This document shows positions 30,276 to 41,216 of a stretch of 64,000 bases of DNA, in pieces. The position numbers were made by a program, and so were the translations under genes. The notes under the pieces are model-generated. The model ran no database searches. It was not told the DNA's origin and saw only the letters and a list, made by a program, of their open reading frames with translations. Source of the stretch: Tretioscincus oriximinensis (taxonomy: Eukaryota > Chordata > Lepidosauria > Squamata > Gymnophthalmidae); assembly GCA_022410635.1 (NCBI GenBank), contig JAJVDF010000463.1, positions 199,453 to 263,452 on the forward strand, read 5' to 3'. Positions within the stretch are counted from its first letter, which is position 1. Each line of letters starts with the position of its first letter.

Positions 30276-30985
30276 GTATACAATAAAAAATAGACAATTA
30301 AACATGCAGTCATCTAAAAGAAAGGATACCTTTGTGGTTTATTGCACTATGCCAGATTCTGATTCCAATGACAGTGGTGCCACTGGAATTGCTGTAAATT
30401 TAGAAGATATCTGGCTGGAGTGTAGGAAAACANAAAGCAGGGAAATGATCTCTTTCATCACTGCCACAGAAACATATCACAGCAACCCTCTCTGAATGTG
30501 CTCTGTTCAGCTGGGGCTCTGTCCATGCTGAATTAATTTACCTTGGCAGATTTCTGATTATTCCACTGTCTATTTGTTTGAAATGGAAACTGAGCAATGC
30601 TGTCTGCTCTCTCATTTTGGCCTACAGTCGTGCAGTGTCTCCCATTTTCATAATCAATCATCTGCCGCATTAATTTTCCACAGCGTGCCCCAGCTTTACT
30701 CTATCTTGGGAGACATTTCAATGTGAGGTATCGGGCAAAGGAATACATAAAATCTGGAGGTAGAGGAGGGAAATCACATGCCTGTACCTCTCCAAGGTGT
30801 CTAGGTGTTCTTTAGACATTTACTTAATCCTTTCAAGACAACCCCCCNAAAAAAATAAAAAATCTGCTGCTGATGTTTCTTAGAACTTTTCCAAGATATA
30901 AAAGACATAGCAGTCAATCTTGAAAGATTTAGCACATGCGTTATCTCACTTTCTCCTTGTCCTTTAGCTGCCACGTATTACATCT
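30276..30985. other. Anonymous sequence; 30440-30730 non-repetitive
   Basis: No transposon recognised. 30440-30730 is of balanced composition with homeodomain-type ATTA/TAAT cores (GAATTAATTTACC, CGCATTAATTTTCC). No ORF of interest. Confidence 0.35.
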
Positions 30986-31155
30986 AGGTCCTGTCCCTAC
31001 TGAACCTTGTTCTAGGCTGTATCTAAAAATAGGAAACTGCNGATCGACATGCTAGCAAATGTACTATAGGCCTGCCATAGTCTGCACTGGCACATGGATG
31101 GCCAAACTCTGAACTGAGATATAACCCAGAATAAGACTTAGTAGGGACAGTGCCC
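30986..31155. mobile_element. Palindromic MITE, family A, full-length copy
   Basis: Left end GGTCCTGTCCCTACTGAACC, right end its near-complement (AGTAGGGACAGTGCCC). The inner arms include GCCTGCCATAGTCTGCACTG and CACATGGATGGCCAA. 170 bp, no ORF. Confidence 0.8.
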
Positions 31156-31239
31156 TATTCTACTTTTTATCCACATGCCTGCCTTTTATACAGTGCTATG
31201 TCTCTTTATAATATTATAAAGTGTTTATTTTTTAATGAC

Positions 31240-31620
31240 TGGCCATTCAGAAGTACAAAGTCTTTTCTCCTCATGAATTTGCTTACATCTCCTGTGAAAT
31301 CCAGCTATAAATCCAATCTTGGCTGTTCTGTATCTCTTCCGTCATTGGCTTAGGCTCCCCTATTTACTCTGACAGGGTGATTTTAAAGGAAAAACGCTTC
31401 CTTTTGAAATCATCCGAGGGCTGTAAGTAGGTTTTTATTGACTGCTGTTGTTGTTTTCTGGGTAAATTCAACAGGAAAAAGAAGCCTCTGATCTTGCTGC
31501 AGTAGGCCAGGCACACGATATCGAGATAAGGTTGGGTCTCAGAAGCTCTTGCAGGTGGTGTCCACATGGTTTGTCATGGTGCTATGGATAGACATCATGC
31601 TATAAAGTCTGCATCAGATT
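31240..31620 (+). repeat. Interspersed repeat, family E, longer copy
   Basis: 31240-31375 aligns with 20024-20195 (CTCCTCATGAATTTGCTTAC). 31470-31570 aligns with 57040-57115 (AAGCCTCTGATCTTGCTG and CTCAGAAGCTCTTGCAGG). It therefore links two fragments as parts of one family. Confidence 0.5.
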
Positions 31621-31821
31621 ATTTGGCAGGAAAAAAATTAGTGACACTACATCCCCTGGATCATAAGAGACTAGAGATATTTGCTCCTAGCCCTTTCCGG
31701 TGTTATATACAAGCTTAAAGCTTGTGTCTAGCCCTCAAAGGTTAGGAACAAAAGCCTCAGGATTCAACATTTCTAGCGGAGCACCACTACCATTGTCAGT
31801 ACTGTATACTGTGGTATAACA

Positions 31822-32065
31822 GCAGCAACAATAACAACAACAATAGTTGTTTTTATATGCTGCTTTTTTCAACCCAATGGGGGGGACAAAGCACCTTACA
31901 AAACCTTCTGTTCTTTTCTTCATAACAGACACCTTGTGACGTAGGTGAGGCTGAGAGAGCTCCAAGGAACTATGACTAGTCCAAGATCACCAAGTTGGTT
32001 TTTGTGGAGGAGTGCAGAATGAAACTGGGGGACTTCCTGATTAGAGTCCATCACTCTAACCATTT
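31822..32065 (-). mobile_element. SINE type S2
   Basis: (CAA)n-type tail, GCTGCTTTTTTCAACCCAAT, AGACACCTTGTGACGTAGG, GACTAGTCCAAGATCACC and GAGTCCATCACTCTAACC, in complement order. Confidence 0.8.
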
Positions 32066-32850
32066 TCCATTTTAATAAATCTTTAAATTCCATGTATTCC
32101 CCATCTTTAGTTGCTTTGTAATATGGCTTAGGTTGGTTTTCACATGGTAGAAAAGATGATTTAGCAATGACTTGGAAGTGGGAGCAAGTGATTATAACGT
32201 TTTCATTATATTCTTACTGCATCTCACTTCTATCTCTAATGTGACTGAAAAATACATATTTTGGACTTCAGTATGGCTGTACTAGCTCTGGACTATCTGA
32301 GAGTAACACTCTTTTACTACATGTGAAATCTCCAAAATTATATGTTTCTTTCATGGAGGCTAACACATACAGTAATTAGCCTGCCTTTTAAAAGCATCTC
32401 TGTACTACATATTCATTGTTGCTTCTGTTGAATTGAGACATCTATGGGGATGGTTGACAGATTAGACAATAGGCCCTGTTTAAGCAGCAAAATGGTTACA
32501 CAGGTGTTCTACAGTTTGCCCGTAGGCTGTGAACATGTTAGCTAATCTGTGCTTTTCCCTGAAACACCCTGCCTGTGCTGTTGATGCAGAGTTCTAGTAG
32601 GAGTTAACTTTTCTACTTCTCTATTTTTTTTAAAAAAATTAAAACAAAAATCCATTTTGATCTCCATACAGAAAAAAAATAATGATTGATGATGATGATG
32701 AATCATTATAANAAATTAAACTTTTGTAAAAAGAAAGTATATAATAAAAAGAAAAGATATAAAATGAAAGGAAAAGAGAAAGAAAAAAGAAAAGACCAAA
32801 AAGAAAAATAAGAAAAAGAAAATACTTTTTGAAATCTAAATAGTTTTCAA
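32066..32850. other. Anonymous sequence with A-rich end
   Basis: 32630-32830 is A-rich low-complexity DNA with a short GAT run. It lies at the 3' side of the minus-strand L1 relic but is A-rich on the plus strand, so it is not an obvious poly(A) tail. Nothing else recognised. Confidence 0.4.
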
Positions 32851-32853
32851 AGA

Positions 32854-33815
32854 TTAATAATATCTGTGTTTATTCATTATTCCCCTCATAGAGCCTAAAT
32901 ACATACCCATATTCCCCTCATAGAGCCTACATACATACCCATACATATATATTCCTTCTTTTTTGCATATTACCAACCTTTTTATTTCCTTATAAAGTTT
33001 TTGTTTACTAAATATTCTTATATTGCTATTCTGTATTAGGGGCTTATGCCATCGTCTGTCTATATCATTAATTCTTATACTTCTTTCCATTCCATCTATC
33101 TTATCCTTTATGATGTCAAATTGCAATTTTTCAGTAATATAATGATGACATTTTTAATATTCCATTGAGCTGCATATTTCCAAACATAGATTATAGTTGA
33201 TCAGGCAGCTATCAATAATTGTTACACTATATGTACCTCATTATCAAGTAAATTTAAATTACCAGAAATCAGCAGCAAACAATTTTCTTTTGTCCAAACA
33301 CAATTTCCTCCCAATATCCTATTTATTTGCCCTCTTATCAACTTCCAAAACTCCTGCACCTGACTACAATTCTACCACAGATGAATATATACTCCCCTCC
33401 CATTGTTACAATGTCAACATAACGGATTAAATCCATTTATTGTATATGATAATTGTGCTGGAGTGCGATTACATCTAAATATCAACTTTATTCTTTGTTA
33501 TTTTATTCTATAATTGTTCATTCTTTTAATTTGATTCAAAGTTCTTTCCATCTCACTTTCTTCCACATTTAAATCCATTTTCCATGTATCTGTTAAGGAG
33601 TTAATTATACTTCTCTCTATATTTACTAATATACAACTTGCTAGTTATTCCCTTATTTCTTCCCAATACTTTATTACTTCTCATACTTCTCCTATATTAT
33701 TCCTATATATTTGTATAATTCCTTGGGTGCCCAATTTTACAGAAATTGTATTATCCCTTAGCCAATTTGTCATGATTTCTTTTTCACCCTTTGGTTTCCC
33801 TTCTGTTGATTTTCT
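32854..33815 (-). pseudogene. L1-type LINE ORF2 C-terminal relic
   Basis: The minus strand carries scattered ORF2 C-terminal segments: IMTNWLRDNTISVKLGTQGI, IINSLTDTWKMDLN, IFRCNRTPAQLSYTING then FNPLC-HCN (a cysteine-rich motif whose Trp codon is now TGA). Further degenerate segments end near 32854. The C-terminal region binds nucleic acid in L1. Endonuclease and reverse transcriptase are absent and several frames are used, so it is an old 5'-truncated copy. A 32-bp tandem duplication (ATTCCCCTCATAGAGCCTA twice) lies at 32879-32942. Confidence 0.65.
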
Positions 33816-33837
33816 TATTTCTACTTCTGTAAATCAG

Positions 33838-33945
33838 TAATATTAATAATATTAATATTAATGATGACGATGTGATGATGTTAATGATGATGATCATCAT
33901 AATCATATTAATAATCATAATAATCATAATCATCATCATAAACTG
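33838..33945. repeat. ATT/GAT/ATC microsatellite mosaic
   Basis: An imperfect array of ATT, GAT and ATC triplets. The ORF of Met and Ile through it is an artefact. Confidence 0.85.
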
Positions 33946-34257
33946 TAATAAAACTATTTTGGGGGGGAATATGCTTTGGAAACTCTATGTAGATAGCAGT
34001 CTCCAAAATAACCAAATCAAAATAGAATATCTTAAATGCCATTATTTTCTGCCTTTGTTATGTTACCATATTTTCTTGCTATTTGAGAAACTTTTCACTG
34101 AAAATAACTGGAATGTAGGGATTTTTCTCATATGAAACATGTCTCTTCTATTTCTTTATTACATTTCTTGCCTTGAGACTATGAAGACTCCCTTTGGATG
34201 CTGGAAAACAAGGTAACTGGTAAGCTCTGGAGTGACAATGTCTGTACATTCTGACTT
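33946..34257. other. Anonymous AT-rich sequence
   Basis: Nothing recognised. Confidence 0.4.
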
Positions 34258-34500
34258 TCATTTTATTTATTTATTTGTACTTGTATCCCACCCTATACCC
34301 GAAGGTCTCAGGGCGGCCAACCATAGGGTGGCGCACATAGCTTTTGTTGCTTTCTCCACAACAGACATCCTGTGGAGTAGGTGGGGCTGAGAGAATTCAA
34401 AGAACTGTGACTGGCCCAAGGTCACCCAGCTGGCTTTCATGGAGGAGTGGGGAATCGAACCGGGAGACTACCAGGTACGACTCCTTTACCTCTCACCATC
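34258..34500 (-). mobile_element. SINE type S3 (L2-like tail)
   Basis: Starts with (TTTA)n and ATCCCACCCTATACCCGAAG then GTCTCAGGGCGGCCAACC, the complement of the L2 tail. The body is CTGTGACTGGCCCAAGGTCA, and the B-box region is GGGAATCGAACCGGGAGAC. Confidence 0.8.
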
Positions 34501-35180
34501 TATCCATACACCACAGCCTTTTTGCTCTAACCTTACATAGTGATTCAAGAATTAACCAAAGCATGATTTCCTGCATGTTGGACATGCCATTACCTTCTGT
34601 CTGCCCCATGGAGTCATGCATGCTCAGAGTTTCATTAGTTCAAAAAGTCCTTAGCTGTGGGATAAATAGCCACTGCACTTTATCTGATTTATTATCTGGC
34701 AATTTGTAAAGGCTGAAAGAAAGCTCCATGGAGACCTTCAGCAATGCAAATTCTAAAAGCTAATTGGCTCTTGGCTCACAGAGAATGCTAGAGAATTGCA
34801 TGCAGGCTCATAGAGAATGTAGTCAGGCAGGTGCAGCAGTGCCTTCTGGGAGTCGTCATGTGACATGATTGCTATGCAAAGAGTTACAGCAGCTTGGAAA
34901 GAGAAGGTAAAATGGGGGTGAGTGCCAAACACAGTTTTTAAAAAAGCGAGGCAAACTATGAGGTGGGGTGTAGCCCAAGACTCCAGGTAATGGGCTTTAA
35001 AACCCACAATCTGCCAGTTTATATAATAACCTGATGAGGTAAATGCAACAAAAAATTCAACTTTCAAGTGGATTATTGAACCTACTTGGTCACAGCCCAA
35101 GTTAATCATGGGAGGTTACTCAAAGAGCCTGGTCACATCTTTTAAATCTTCTTCAATCCTGAAGAATGAATTTAGGATAT
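34501..35180. other. Anonymous sequence
   Basis: A 118-codon minus-strand ORF (34753-35109) shows no known domain. 35128-35180 carries one arm-like segment of MITE family I. Confidence 0.35.
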
Positions 35181-35360
35181 GGTCACAAATGTAATATTAA
35201 ACAGCTCTCAGTTCTAAAGAACAAGAAACCAGAAAAGCCTGTTTTGAATAAGACTGGAAATCAGAAAACCACAACAACTATAAGGATCAGTTCAAAACCT
35301 GTTTTCCTGATTTCAATCCTGTTCTTCAGACTGTGGATGGTTTAATACCATGTGTGTAAC
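35181..35360. mobile_element. Palindromic MITE, family I, copy 1
   Basis: The left end GGTCACAAATGTAATATTAA with CTCTCAGTTCTAAAGAACAA is mirrored by the right end (CTGTTCTTCAGACTG, TTTAATACCATGTGTGTAAC). The same arms occur at 37452-37585. No ORF. Confidence 0.65.
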
Positions 35361-35646
35361 TTTAGGCAAAATCTTTTTTCCCCTTGATTATACACCATTC
35401 TTCAGAACTGATGTTGAACTAAAGAATGTTTACAGTAAATTGTGAGCAGGACCAAAAAAATGTAGAACTTAAATTCCAAGCTAAGGGGCTCCTTTGCATT
35501 AGGAACACAAGAAAGTGTAAAACAGAAGGAGCCGTTCCTGAAGACGTAGGCTTCTCTACTAAAGCTTGTGCTGCCTTCCTTTTCATGTTAGTCCCTAAAG
35601 TGTTATGAGATCCCCAGAACAAAGCAAATGCAAGCATACACATATA
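35361..35646. other. Anonymous sequence
   Basis: Contains GTTCTTCAG-like arm pieces possibly from a second family I unit (35398-35430). Otherwise unclassified. Confidence 0.35.
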
Positions 35647-35764
35647 GGTCCTGCCCCCNGGGTTATATTTTTGAATAGAAGCTTGCTATCTACATGCTGG
35701 TGTAGACTATGATCAGCTATATCCTGAGATATAATTCAGAAGGAGGCTCAGTGGGGGCAGAGCC
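35647..35764. mobile_element. Palindromic MITE, family A
   Basis: Left GGTCCTGCCCCC then GGTTATATTT; right GGAGGCTCAGTGGGGGCAGA. The centre has CTACATGCTGGTGTAGACTA. Confidence 0.7.
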
Positions 35765-36349
35765 ACAAATGCAAAGGTTGACAACTGTTGTGTTCATTAT
35801 TTCCACCAGTTGAGAGCAGGCTTAAAAGGAAGCCCTGTGCTGGGTCAATTTGGGGCTAAAACCTGCCCTGTAAATGTTATTCTATGTTATTTGACAAGGA
35901 AGTTGTATGCACAAGCTTTCAGTACCTGTAATTACAACCTTGGCACTTTATCTTTCATCTTCTACTAAACTGAACATGGAAAAACTGATAGCTNTAGAGA
36001 TAAAGCTCTCTGTTTCTAAACTGCCCAGATCTGAGGCTGCCTATACTTGTTCTGACAGTTTTTATCGTCAAAAAGAGAAGTTCAAAATGAGCCATGACAT
36101 TTGAATGACACGTACTGTTAGCAACTATGAATAACTAAATGTTATTCATCAGGCTTTCTAGAACTCAGTTTTTAGCAGTATTTGGACAAATTTCAATGTC
36201 AGATAATTGCTATGGTTGTTGACTCATACAAAGTTGGACTATTGATCCAATCAACTGTCAATCTGCCCCTATGATGCCTGTGACTACACATGTATCTGTA
36301 TATAAATAAAAGGGAAATTGATGAGACGTAGGATTCTAGAGTTAGTGCC
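35765..36349. other. Anonymous sequence
   Basis: No repeat or credible ORF recognised. Confidence 0.4.
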
Positions 36350-36840
36350 CAATCACGGATCTCGAATCTTGGGCCACAGGCTCTGGTGGCTCAATGGATC
36401 AGCATCCACAAGCTGTGTGTGGAGCCCGAGGAACTCTGCATCACAACAGTGAGGCTGCAGTGGGCCTCTCAGCTGCCTCAAGTTGCATGTGGGGCCCAGA
36501 TAGCTCCGCACCACAACAGTGGGGCCGTGCTGGGCGTTGCATGAAGCGATAGTGGCGGTGGACATGGGCAAGTCTTCCAACCACTGCCAATTTGTTCATG
36601 ACACTGCCTTCGCTTGGCCGCATGGTCTCTGGAGAACGAAGGGGATAAATTGGCAGACTGTTGCCACTATCACTTTGTACAAGGCATTCCTCTGCCTGTC
36701 TGCTTGGTCCACCAAGAGCATGCAGGTAAGTGGAGGAAGGGCCTTGTACAAACTGGGTGCTGGCCCAAATAGGTGGCCGAGGCATGTCTGTTGCGCTGGC
36801 TGGCTCACATCCCCTCCTCACCTTGGGCTGAGGAATCCAA
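36350..36840. repeat. GC-richer block with an imperfect ~70-bp tandem repeat
   Basis: Units starting near 36409 and 36479 share GTGTGGAGCCC/ATGTGGGGCCC, then CACAACAGTG and the GGGC end. The ORFs on both strands (up to 167 codons) follow from the composition and have no known domain. Unclassified. Confidence 0.5.
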
Positions 36841-37036
36841 GCAAGAAGGAGACTGATTCAATCAGCCCAGCAGAATTCTCTCTCTCACACACATACAAAC
36901 TTCCTCCCCTTCCCTTCACACNCATTTCCTCCCCCTTTCTCCCTTGCACATATGCATGCATGCACATGCAAACGGTCACACATACACACATCACATACAC
37001 TTCCTCCCACCTGTATGGATGATTTAGTGAATCCTG

Positions 37037-37094
37037 CATAGGAGCTTGGACTTGATGATCTTGGAAGTCCCTTCCAACTCTATGATTCTATGAA
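37037..37094 (+). repeat. CR1 3' terminus
   Basis: GGAAGTCCCTTCCAACTCTA then TGATTCTATGA. A very short copy. Confidence 0.7.
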
Positions 37095-37400
37095 CTTTCT
37101 TGGTATTCCTGAATGAGCTAAATAAATACAACAAATTGAGAACTTTTCTCCACATCCATTCATGGCTACCTAGAAGAGATGGCACCATGCTGCTGTGTTA
37201 ACTTGACACAAACCAGCTGCCTAGTAGGGCAATGATTACCCATGGTGCCTGAGACTGAGAATGAAGAATTGTGTTTTCTGCAGGAGCTGTTATCAGCTTC
37301 TTTGGATGCTCACTGTGGATATGGAGACATAGCCTAAAACTCACCAAGGGGAAAAAATCTGCATGCAGGGAACAGATCCTCTTGGTTTCGGGGAATCATA
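37095..37400. other. Anonymous sequence
   Basis: Nothing recognised. Confidence 0.4.
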
Positions 37401-37585
37401 TATACACACATTTAATCCAAATTTAGTCCTGAACAACTTTGCTAAGGCTGTGGTTACACATATGATATTCAACAGTACTCAGTTGAAGAATAGGATTGAG
37501 AACAAGAAAAATAGGGTTTGGACATGTTTTCTGGTTTTCTGCCCTGTTCTTCAGGACTGAGAATAACTGTTTAATTGTGTGACTC
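37401..37585. mobile_element. Palindromic MITE, family I, copy 2
   Basis: Left GGTTACACATATGATATTCA (37452) with CTCAGTTGAAGAATAGGATT; right CTGTTCTTCAGGACTGAGAA with TTTAATTGTGTGACTC. A further arm-like piece (ACACACATTTAATCC, CCTGAACAAC) lies at 37401-37440. Confidence 0.65.
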
Positions 37586-37899
37586 TGGCATAAACCAGGA
37601 GAAAAATGTGTGGGTCCCCCCCCCCCCTAGTTTAGTCCAGTTCTCCAAAACTGAAGATGTCTGACTCTGGCCATGCTCTTTGTATAAATCTGAGATATTA
37701 CTCCCTATCTTTTTTTTTGGACTGGATTCCTTTCTTTTTCTACTGTAGCCAGACATAAACAACAAGAAACTTCAAGTTCTAATGATTTAAATTATTTTAT
37801 GTATCCTGAATCTGCCATTTTGTAACTGGCCTACACATCCATTCCTTATAGTTTTACATGCATTCACAGACTTCTAAAGACTGCAGCTCATTTAAAGAC

Positions 37900-37990
37900 T
37901 GAAGCCTTCGGGTGAAAATTAACCCAGTAAGCTGCTTTGAGTACCTCTGAGTAAGGAGGGTAGGTATAAAAACCAGTTTCTTCTCCTATA
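37900..37990 (+). mobile_element. SINE type S1, 3' fragment
   Basis: GAAGCCTTCGGGTGAAAATT, AAGCTGCTTTGAGTACC and TATAAAAACCAGTTTCTTCT match the S1 tail. Confidence 0.6.
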
Positions 37991-38076
37991 TCAGCTTTTA
38001 ATATAAACATTAAAAAGCCACAGTCCATTTAGCCTAGTATCCTGGACTACTATCCATCTGGTCTAGTATCCATCTA

Positions 38077-38285
38077 GGCCAGCCTGGTTAGAGTGATGCT
38101 TAGAGTGTCAGACTCTTATCTGGAAGTTTCTCAGTTTGATTCTGCATTTCTCCACAGAAATCCAGCAGGGTCAAGTTCTTCAGAGCTCTCTCAGCCCCAC
38201 CTACTTCACAAGGTGTCTGCTGTGAAGAGAAGAATAAAGGTTACATAAGCCACTTTGTTCCTAATGTCTTTCTCTTTCCTCCTCC
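38077..38285 (+). mobile_element. SINE type S2, full length
   Basis: GGTTAGAGTGATGCTTAGAG head, CAGTTTGATTCTGC B-box region, CACCTACTTCACAAGGTGTC body, CCACTTTGTTCCTAATG tail and a (TCC)n end. Confidence 0.75.
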
Positions 38286-38298
38286 TCCTCCTTCCATA

Positions 38299-38430
38299 GG
38301 CTGTGTCCACACTGAGTCTTAGCCAAAGCTATATAGGAGACTGCATATATGCGTCATTGTACACTATGGCAGATTGGCCAAGGTCTGTGCTGAAATACAG
38401 CCCAGAATAAGGCTCAATGAGGACAGGACC
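38299..38430. mobile_element. Palindromic MITE, family A
   Basis: Left GGCTGTGTCCACACTGAGTC; right CCCAGAATAAGGCTCAATGA then GGACAGGACC. It begins right after the (TCC)n tail of the S2 SINE. Confidence 0.75.
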
Positions 38431-38483
38431 TTACACACAGTAGCCAGTTACTTCTGAGTAATTCAAGCAGAGGTCAAAGATGA

Positions 38484-38575
38484 AATCTTCAAGGCTCTTG
38501 GTTTCCTACAAATGGCCTTTAGATTATGAATCTTTTGGGAATTGTCTATTATGGAAGATGATTAAAAACCAGTGC
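38484..38575 (+). repeat. Interspersed repeat, family H
   Basis: CTCTTGGTTTCCTACAAATG and GGAAGATGATTAAAAACCAG match 25480-25575. Confidence 0.5.
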
Positions 38576-39229
38576 TTCACAGTTGATCACAGTGATACTC
38601 TTTGAGGGCCATTGGAAAATTGATGATCGTAAACAAATGCAAAATTTAAAAAGCTGTCCTACATTGGATGGTGCATTAGGTGCATTAGGATGGCTGAAGT
38701 TCATTATGCGCTGCAAGGTGGTACCAGGGATCCATGTTCATTAAAGTGAAATCAGGCTTTTGGCATGACAAATTGACTTTGTATAGGAAATTAGTTGGTA
38801 CAGTTTGTGAGAAAACCAAAATGAGCTGAAGAAAGTAAATGTAAATGTACACAATATACAAAAGATGTGTTGTCAATGGTGTACTGGTAAGGCATGGTGA
38901 GATTATGAAAATTTGTGCTCAAAATTTTGACTATTCAATTTCAATGTCTGTATCTCCAAGGGGTTGCTTTATGGGCTTCAAAGTTAATGTCAAGAGAATT
39001 TGGAAATAATCATGCTGATGGCTCAATTTCCAGTCCATCAACAGTCACGATGATGCCCCAACTTCCAATCCCTTGAGAGATCAGAACTTTGGCAGGAGCA
39101 CCATTCATTCTAAACATTTCTATAATTGCAGGAGCCTTGACCGTATATGTGAATCATATCTATAACCAGATACACGCAGTGTAAATAATGTTATGCAATT
39201 ATTAATGCTTATACATATTTATTCATGTT
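38576..39229. other. Anonymous AT-rich sequence
   Basis: Nothing recognised. Confidence 0.4.
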
Positions 39230-39725
39230 TGGCTGTAGGACAATGTAGGAATCCCATAAAGAAATGTCAGAAACTCTCTCCAGACAAGGTTTTTCTACAG
39301 CTATGGTAGTTATATCAAGAAGAATCTGTCTCATATCCTCATGCAGTTTCAGCAGTCTGTTCACTGAAAAGCCCCATTGCCCCGGGTTTTCCTGACAGCA
39401 GTTAAAAGCTGCTGTCGGAGTAGTCTTCTCTTTTTCTTGAAAGATATAGCATGCAAGCGACCAGGCAGGAAAAGGCGAGAATTCAGCCAAGATTCAAAGC
39501 AAAACATGTGCACTGGAGCTCAGTGATACAAGGGGAGGGGGGAGGGCAATCAATAAGGAGATTGCATTGGTGCATTCTCGGGTAGGTAATGGAGCACGAA
39601 TACAATTCCTCATGGATACGGCAGCTCCTCACTATGATAACTCAGAAACGTGAGGATGGATGGACAATTAGGTTATTCCAGATTTAAAATAAATTCCAGA
39701 TTTAAATAGTTTGTCTGGAGGGGGG
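39230..39725 (-). repeat. Interspersed repeat, family F, copy 2
   Basis: The reverse complement matches 61265-61660 and 20392-20800. Landmarks on the plus strand are ATTCCTCATGGATACGGCAG, TGTGCACTGGAGCTCAG and TTTTTCTACAGCTATGG. Confidence 0.6.
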
Positions 39726-41052
39726 CAGATTATAACGGAATTCAGGCAATGTGTCAGACTGAGCTGTATAGTTAAAGCTCTAAAATATGTCTTCAGCTAC
39801 ATCAAAATGCACTAAAACTGCATTTGTGGCATATTCATCATAACATTAATTGACAATTTTTCTCTGGTTAATAGTCCTTTCAGTTTGGAAATTCTCCATA
39901 ATTTAATGATTAATTTACTTTCTACAGATGAAATGCCTTTTTTCTTTTTCTGAACTTGGAGCTGTGACAATAAGATGTGTGCGTTTGAATGCATGCATTT
40001 TGAATATGTGGAAATGATTGCAGCTTGGTATAGATAGGAAGAGGATTTCATGATAGCAAAAAGGAACAGGTATTAGTTAAAGTAAATAAAAATTATCTGT
40101 TTGACAAAAGCTTTTTTTAAAAAAATCCTATCCCATTTTCTAAATGCACACATGGATTCTGCATATGGCTAAGCTTTAATAACCATCTTCACAAACTTTT
40201 TCTCTCGCTTCCATATGGCTGTAATAAATAACGCATTCTAAAACAATATATTATCCTCATAAAAAAGAGAGTATTTTAACATACAAGTCACTCTCTTCAT
40301 TTTCAGACCTCCACCGCATGATTAATCATTAGTCTGGTGCTCATTTTTCACCACTGAACTTTTAACAATAAATCTACAAGCGAACAAGTGAAATAATTAA
40401 TATGATTTTTGAAAATAAGCCCAGCTTGAAGAGAGTTCACTGGCAACAGCTGAAGACAGCTTGCCCTGTGAAAAGCTGCAGGGGGAATAAAGGACATCTG
40501 AAGACTTCTTGGTCAAACAAAATGAATGATGAATTGAGAGAAGGGTGTGAGGCTCATATGTCGTTTCTTTGTGTAAATAGTAAACAGCTGCAGTGAAACG
40601 CCTTGTCCCTTGAAGGGCAAAGACTGCCAAATCAAGGTTAAGATTCTCAAATAAAAATCATTTCAGTAACAGGCCTGTGAAATCTCATTTCCTGGGCATC
40701 CACATAATGTGGTGTGTGGCTATTATCATAGTGGATCNTGGAGCCTAAATAAAGAGCCACAGATTCAAAAACCCAGATTGTTGGGTGAGAGCTTTGCCTA
40801 CAGTAACTTGATTCAAATTTTTACTGCAGGCACGTGATTATGTCCCATATGTTAACGGAGTTTTCACAAAGAACCAGGAAAAAAGATCCTTCCAGCAATA
40901 TTGACTGGAATATTTGGAGGGATGCAGTTTGAAAACCTGATCTAAATATTTTCAGAAACCCTGATACTATGGACTATAATTAAAGGTTTGCTTACCACTT
41001 AGAGGCCCCTTTCCAATGCTGAGTTAAAACTTGCAATCTAAAAATGATGTCA
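39726..41052. other. Anonymous sequence; 40300-40640 non-repetitive
   Basis: No transposon recognised over 1.3 kb. 40300-40640 has balanced composition, no simple repeats and short ATTA-type motifs (see findings). Confidence 0.35.
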
Positions 41053-41216
41053 CACATGTCAGCCAGCCAATTCTGAAGTCTTGCTGGCTGATGTCTTCTC
41101 ACGGTATCCTGCCTTCTTGTGATGGTGCAGTACATGGACCGGCTGCTAAATAGAAGAACATTTATTGCTGATCCTGAAAGAATCAGCAAGAAGATATTCC
41201 AGGGCAATGGAGCTTT
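41053..41216 (+). repeat. Interspersed repeat, family G
   Basis: CACATGTCAGCCAGCCAATT, CGGTATCCTGCCTTCTTG and AAGATATTCCAGGGCAATGG match 23279-23446. Confidence 0.6.

Noticed and set aside
33872..34135. Met/Ile-rich ORF
   Set aside because: It starts in an ATT/GAT microsatellite.
34753..35109. 118-codon minus-strand ORF
   Set aside because: No recognisable motif and no exon signals; within chance expectation for 64 kb in six frames.
36441..37022. ORFs of 126 and 167 codons in the GC-richer block
   Set aside because: Overlapping on both strands, contain N, no domain; explained by composition and the 70-bp tandem repeat.
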